From positions 12,964,187 to 13,028,186 of the forward strand of contig OZ020525.1 of assembly GCA_963971425.1 (NCBI GenBank): 64,000 nucleotides of DNA, read 5' to 3'. The notes under the pieces are model-generated. The model searched no databases and was not told where the DNA came from. It saw only the letters and a program-made list of their open reading frames with translations. The DNA is from Bryoerythrophyllum caledonicum (lineage: Eukaryota > Streptophyta > Bryopsida > Pottiales > Pottiaceae). The number at the start of each line of letters is the position of its first letter. Position 1 is the stretch's first letter. A program made the position numbers and the translations under genes. Shown here one piece after another: positions 60,001-64,000 of this stretch.

Positions 60001-60316
60001 AGTCATCTAGATTTTCCCGGTCGTCAAGTAATTGGGTAAGCTCAGACACAGCAACTCCGAAGCAATGATCCGGTTGTATGCGGAAATTCCTATTTCGCTG
60101 ACACCTAAATAATCGTAAACAAGCCTGTATTGAAATCGAAACGGCCTTGAATGATAGAGGTCTTGAACATCTCCTACTTCTGGCTTTTTCCTTCAAGGAG
60201 TCGAACTGTGGTTGTATCTCCATGTGTGCCATTCTAGATCTAGACCTGGAATCTGCCATTCCACAGACGTCTTCTCTCGATCGCCTCGAGGATTTGAGTG
60301 TACACAAATGCCACAA
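57098..60316 (-). CDS. ACA: Type IIB (plant ACA) calcium-transporting P-type ATPase, intronless
   Basis: A single uninterrupted frame of 1072 aa (1041 if it starts at MEIQPQF, 60223; 1053 at MADSRSRS, 60259). The N-terminal 60-120 region, with ACLRLFRCQRNRNFRIQPDH and LGGTTGLCSKL, is like the calmodulin-binding autoinhibitory domain of plant ACAs. P-type ATPase motifs follow in order: TGES (281-284), PEGLP (406-410), the phosphorylated DKTGTLT (449-455), KGAAE (572-576), MVTGDN (676-681) and TGDGTNDAP (752-760). Hydrophobic segments fit the usual ten membrane helices. It exports calcium from the cytosol using ATP, after release from autoinhibition by calmodulin. All key residues are present. 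Lack of introns and high GC (like the LRR gene) differ from the AT-rich surroundings. The C-terminal tail is Arg-rich. Confidence 0.95.
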   Translation of the reverse strand: MWHLCTLKSSRRSREDVCGMADSRSRSRMAHMEIQPQFDSLKEKARSRRCSRPLSFKAVSISIQACLRLFRCQRNRNFRIQPDHCFGVAVSELTQLLDDRENLDDFQRLGGTTGLCSKLLSDSEFGLDESEQQMQRRRDEFGANSYPRKKSKSFLSFVWDACKDTTLNILMVCAVVSLGTGIWTEGIKEGWYEGTSIAVAVLLVIFVTAGNDYKQGMNFRNLNEEKENIKLEVLRAGRRQKVSIFDLVVGDVVPLSIGGQVPADGVLVEGHSLAIDESTMTGESMPVKKDVKTKPFLLSGCKVQDGQGKMLVTGVGLNTEWGKVMASISADTDDLTPLQVRLNGAATLIGTVGLVVASVVLVILIGRYFGITFKNALPKDRRAMQVIKELVHVFSIAVTIVVVAVPEGLPLAVTLTLAYSMRKMMADKSLVRKLAACETMGSATTICSDKTGTLTTNKMTVTKACVGGEIKSEDSAASLPLGLRKSLLDSICLNSNGNVAPQKDGESKPDVTGSPTEAAILTWGIALGMDFRATRQRNEILHVETFNSEKKRAGVVFRSCAESDGEVELHWKGAAEIILDLCTRWTDSNGEPQLMTPEKRREFNDIIQGMAAQALRCIAFARRSIDERQIPESESDWTAPDQELCLLAIAGIKDPCREGVKEAVEKCQRAGVKVRMVTGDNVYTAKAIAAECGILTNDSQLVVEGKDFRNWSEARLGSADLDNLAVMARSSPLDKLKLVEALKNRGEVVAVTGDGTNDAPALKASDIGLSMGIAGTEVAKESSDIIILDDNFTSVVKVVRWGRSVYANIQKFIQFQLTVNVVALVINFVAAVSSGEVPLTAVQLLWVNLIMDTMGALALATEAPTDALMDRAPIGRKDPLITNIMWRNIFGQALYQITVLLILTYRGIEILGLKGTHDEQVLERNTIIFNAFVFCQLFNEINARRPETFNVFQGIHRNYLFQAIIAITVFFQVIIVTFLNSFANTTMLAIKWWGMCVAIGSVALPLAVLIKCVPVPRTPLLEISCFPRASCLRLRRRRIAATEVGSSRRDCSGAQMRSGRVHEGRNVDISIQ

Positions 60317-62956
60317 GGAAATTGAAGTATGAGCCTTTGATCCAGATCAGTATCGGAATGTACAGAGTTCCGTCGACGTGAAAACAGTAGAATTCGGAAA
60401 AGAACGGCGATGAAATTATCGACAAGTTCTTGTAACTGATCTGCACGCAATGAGAGAAATTATACTAGGTTAGAAAAACCACTGACCATTTGTGCCATAG
60501 TTTTAAACATGGACGGTATTCACAACCTGGGAGTTTGCATGCTGCGATCAACAAAAGTAGTGTTCTTATTAAGACACACTAAGTGTAGCTATGTAGTGGG
60601 TGTTTAGTTTTCATTTTTATTAAAAAAAATTGGTCTTAAATGTGATATTTCATTTTTCTATAATGACACCCAACATCTAATATTTATAAATACTTGATAA
60701 ATGTAAATATTTAATGTAAATAAATGTAATATATTAAAGTATAAATGTCAAATATAATGTTATAAATAAACGTAATGTATAAATCTGATATGTGTAAAAT
60801 ATATGTAATATGAAAATAAATTAAACATTTAAATTATCAAATAATTATATAAATAAATGAAATAAATATATGAATAAATAAATAATGAAATAGTAAAATA
60901 TTTAATAAATTAATAATAAATGTTATGAATAAATAGATGTTAGTTCATCAAAATTTGCAATATTTTAATTGTTACGCACAACATATGTATAGATAAGTTT
61001 ATTTGATATTGAAATAAATGTAATTTATAAAAAAATAACTAAATGTATTATATAATCAAATTTTCATAACTTTATGTAATATATAACTTGTAATTAGCAT
61101 CATAAAGTACAATCATTACTTCATGGGTTTACAACTTGAAAGTTTTCATCGAGTTCAATCTTCACTATAAAGCTTAAGTGAATCCTAAACCGTGAACCCT
61201 AACACCTTGTGCTTAAGAGAAATAATTAGTGTATAGTGAGACACTTTTGATACACCTTCTCTATGACTCACAAATTTATGTCCTCGTTACTATTGTCAAA
61301 TTAACCTTATTGTGACCTCCAAACTGCATATCTTATTATAACCTCGAAATGACAGGCCTAATTACGACGCTAAGACACCACGCACTCTGAATTCTGAGGC
61401 AAATTCAGCTATCATCCTCAGACAACACCTCTGTGAGTAGAATGATCGGAGAAGCTCGATGTGAAAGTATACGAACCTGAGTAGTGGACCTGTAGTCCCA
61501 ACCTAAGTATTCCTCCGGGTTGTGAATTGATCACGATTGCAGAAGCAGCTAAGCGTTCTCGATCACGCTTGTGGCTGCGAGAAGGACATTAGGAATCAGC
61601 AACATGGCACTGGAAGAAAATTTGGTAAGGCTCACTTAGATCACCGGCCGTGTAAACCACATGTTTTAGTTCGATCACGCGACTCTAGCGCATCCAGACT
61701 CAAACTAGAAAATGACTCACACTTTCAGTCACTAGATCAAAGAGAACGAGGCATCCCAGTGCAGTAGATGTAAGGCCCATTACCTTCTTGTTCGATTTTG
61801 TTGCAAAGATGACCTCTCAATCGATGTCACTGAGCAGTAAGTCACGTCAACTTCTGATTTCTTGAGAGTTCTAAACCCACAGTGAACTACCCTAGCCGGT
61901 CCTAGAGATTGATCAAGCAGCAGCACAAGAACACAAGAATGCCGGCACCAGCTCGATTAGAAGAAGTTCAGTACAAGAACAAGCTAAATCAGAGGTAAGG
62001 CAGAGCAAAGGTACAGACAACTGAGGCAGACAAGGAGCAAACGTTGACTCTCATCGATCAATGATGTATCAGCATATATACTAGGAGCAGAACTGAAGTC
62101 TGTACGCGGACAATGAACTCTCTTTGCCCCCAGGCAATGTCGGCGGGTTGCGTTCAGGAAGTTGCTAAGGTTCAGGTGCGAGTCGGGGACGGCGTGTCGT
62201 CGCCCTCCAACTGCCCCCCGAGCTCGATGTTCGCACGCTGGAGGGTACTTCGTTTAAACATTACTCTAAGAAACGATTACTATATTTGGGAATCGACAAT
62301 CCCGAGGATGGCTGGATGATGGAGCATTCATTCGCGAACTTGATAGTGAATTGTGTCTGCTGGACTGCTTCTTAATTTGCATGATCTGCTGATTGTCTCT
62401 TGTGGTGATCAACCCAGAATGGGCAGCCCCAGCAAAGCTTCCCCGGCTTCGTCTAGCTCGCAGCAACCAAACTTCCTCCGATTACAGATTGAAGTGACAG
62501 TAGTTTGCATATAACTTAAACTTACAGTGAGAATCCTCGTCTTCGAAGACAAGTTCGGAGTTTACGTGACAACGCACTTCGCGAGTGAGTGACATCATGA
62601 CTCCGACGCCCTCTTCTCCACATGTCATAAGAGGCTCCCCCAACTGTTGTCTCCTACTTCGAGGCAACCATTCCAAGTGCCATGTGTTCTTAGAATGCCG
62701 GTTGATATGTCTGTCATGACATTGTCGGTTACACGGTTTACTTCTTGACAACAGGCAATGATTGTGCGTCTGATTGTGCTTCAATCATTCCCCATTTTAC
62801 CAGTTTTTATATGGTGAGATAATACAATATTCTAGGCATTGTGCACATTTATAGTGGTTTTGATGGCCTTTTGTAAGTATTTTGTGTTTGGTATCTAAAC
62901 CCAAGTAAGCGGATTTCTATGTTTTGGTGGCACAAGCTTCGAGGTGGGCCCTCGTC
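60317..62956. other. 5' flank of ACA and AT-rich intergenic DNA
   Basis: 60600-61090 is extremely AT-rich (TAAATGTAATATAT-like simple sequence). 61100-62956 is mixed sequence. A GC-rich patch at 62110-62240 could be an exon but has no support I would trust. Confidence 0.5.
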
Positions 62957-62972
62957 TTCATGTAAAATCAAA

Positions 62973-63520
62973 TTTTAACCCTTCAAAGACATTGGAGGGA
63001 CCATGGTCAAAATGTACCTGCTGTCTTGATGACGGACATGAGCATCTACAATCCTTGTAGATTTCGTCCATGGTCGCTCTAGGCCTTGTCCTTTAAGGGT
63101 AAAGTGGTTCCAAAGTTGGCTGGTCCTATCATTCTGTGTTGAAAAAGAAGTGCAAGTTTCTTGCATCAACTTTGCAGACACTTGGAGCTCTATTGAACCT
63201 TTAGAAGTCTTTGACAATTTCACACCAAAACCACATCAAAACTATTGATTCTCGTGCAATGTGCAAGGAAGCAAACCAAAACTCTTATTTCTAGTTTTAA
63301 CTATAGGGTCTAGTTAAGACTTAATTAGTAACATATACACTAAATTTCATGAACTTTGACCTCACGGACTGAAAGATTATAGTGTTTGAAGTAGAGAAAA
63401 CGGCTGATAATCTTTCTTCTGTTGAGTGGACCAGTTGACTTTGACTTCACTTGGTGTCAAAAATATTCACTACACAAGGTCTATATTCATTACTATCAAC
63501 ACGTAACTAAGCAATTTTGC
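62973..63520 (+). mobile_element. Copy of the 'TTAACCCC' TIR family with an inserted palindrome
   Basis: 62973-63102 is palindromic at its ends (TTAACCCTTCAAAGACA and its complement TTGTCCTTTAAGGGTAAA). It continues into the family body: TTTGACAATTTCACACCAAAACCAC, ATTTCTAGTTTTAACTATAGGGTCTA-like text, and GACTTCACTTGGTGTCAAAAA (63441-63462). The right side beyond about 63520 cannot be matched reliably. Confidence 0.6.
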
Positions 63521-64000
63521 CCTTGTAGTTTAAAAGTACACTTGTCTCCTACGACGGCCATTGCACACAAAAATGCCAAATTAGTGGTTTTTTCAAAAGT
63601 TTGTTTCCAAAAATTACCATATTATGAAGAGTTAAAGCTTTTGCACCTTGGAAATGCTAGAACATATTCAATTTGCCATTATACATTAGACATTGTTGAA
63701 TCATTTTTTCTATCTTTACAGAAAAATTTGAACTATTTAGCCATTTTAATTGTGTTTTTAGAAGTTTTGGGCAAGTAATCTATATTGTCTCCTTTGTCCA
63801 ATCTATACTGGTATTTATAATCTCAATTTACTTAAAATTTTAAATACAAAAAAGTCATTTTTAGGAAGAGACAAACATTGCTACACCGTTCCCTGAACAT
63901 AGTGTGGGCCAAAGTAGTTCAAGTTTCTATACTAATTGAAAATTTACATACCATCGTCAATTGCTACACATTTGTTTAACAACAAATACCCAATCAAAAC
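63521..64000. other. AT-rich right edge
   Basis: No gene recognised. A 118-aa frame overlaps 63422-63778 but lies in the repeat and has no recognisable features. Confidence 0.5.

Noticed and set aside
62113..62460. A possible two-exon small gene (MSAGCVQEVAKVQVRV... with a donor near 62237)
   Set aside because: GC-rich and spliceable, but short, without recognisable motif and with no conserved partner visible.

Overview
The window is nuclear DNA of a land plant, most likely a moss. Three things point there. There are plant-only plastid genes with introns: the NDH-assembly factor CRR6, a two-ACT-domain acetolactate synthase regulatory subunit, and two proteins with transit peptides. There is a TIR-NB-LRR receptor whose TIR wording and variant NB-ARC motifs resemble moss receptors as I remember them. 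And GC-richer genes sit as islands in very AT-rich DNA full of degenerate DNA transposons. I cannot name the species.

Layout. 1-2750: a mobile-element nuclease-like fragment running off the left edge, then an 815-bp TIR element and a 60-bp tandem duplication. 2750-6130: a GC-rich tandem repeat just upstream of CRR6 (+, 4 exons), then a plastid protein of unknown function (-, 2 exons) with a probable bipartite thylakoid-lumen signal. 6130-20530: a transposon graveyard. It holds several copies of one TIR family (ends TTAACCCCTAAAGGAC), a broken zinc-finger pseudogene, a 1.1-kb foldback element, a complete but mutated 3.77-kb PIF/Harbinger element (two ORFs, TIRs, 3-bp TCA target duplication) with a tRNA-like SINE head in one intron, and three short MITEs with ends like CTCCCTTTACAA. 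20530-30340: four-gene-like island: a secreted LRR protein (+), a plastid membrane protein (-, 4 coding exons) and the acetolactate synthase small subunit (-, 12 exons). 30340-35911: a divergent TIR-NB-LRR immune receptor (+, 4 exons, about 1230 aa). 36700-38200: more of the TIR family.

38344-50837: the most unusual object, a roughly 12.5-kb element bounded by inverted ends built from the heptamer AGCGGTG. It carries two divergent degenerate genes: on the left a ParB-like domain fused to a beta-class N4/N6 DNA methyltransferase-like domain, on the right a MULE-type transposase. A tandem array with units of about 165 bp lies between them.

52838-54440: a Tc1/mariner transposase pseudogene split by an 880-bp CACTA-like element with 31-bp TIRs. 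55452-55589: a perfect-looking Tourist-type MITE with TTA duplications. 56251-60316: a candidate small secreted peptide (+) and an intronless, GC-rich type IIB calcium ATPase (ACA, -). 60320-64000: AT-rich DNA and another TIR-family copy.

Host genes cover chloroplast electron transport (CRR6), branched-chain amino acid synthesis (ALS subunit), calcium export (ACA) and pathogen sensing (TNL). They look like ordinary neighbours, not an operon-like unit. Exon borders were found by hand from GT/AG sites and reading-frame continuity, so phases agree but transcripts have not been checked.
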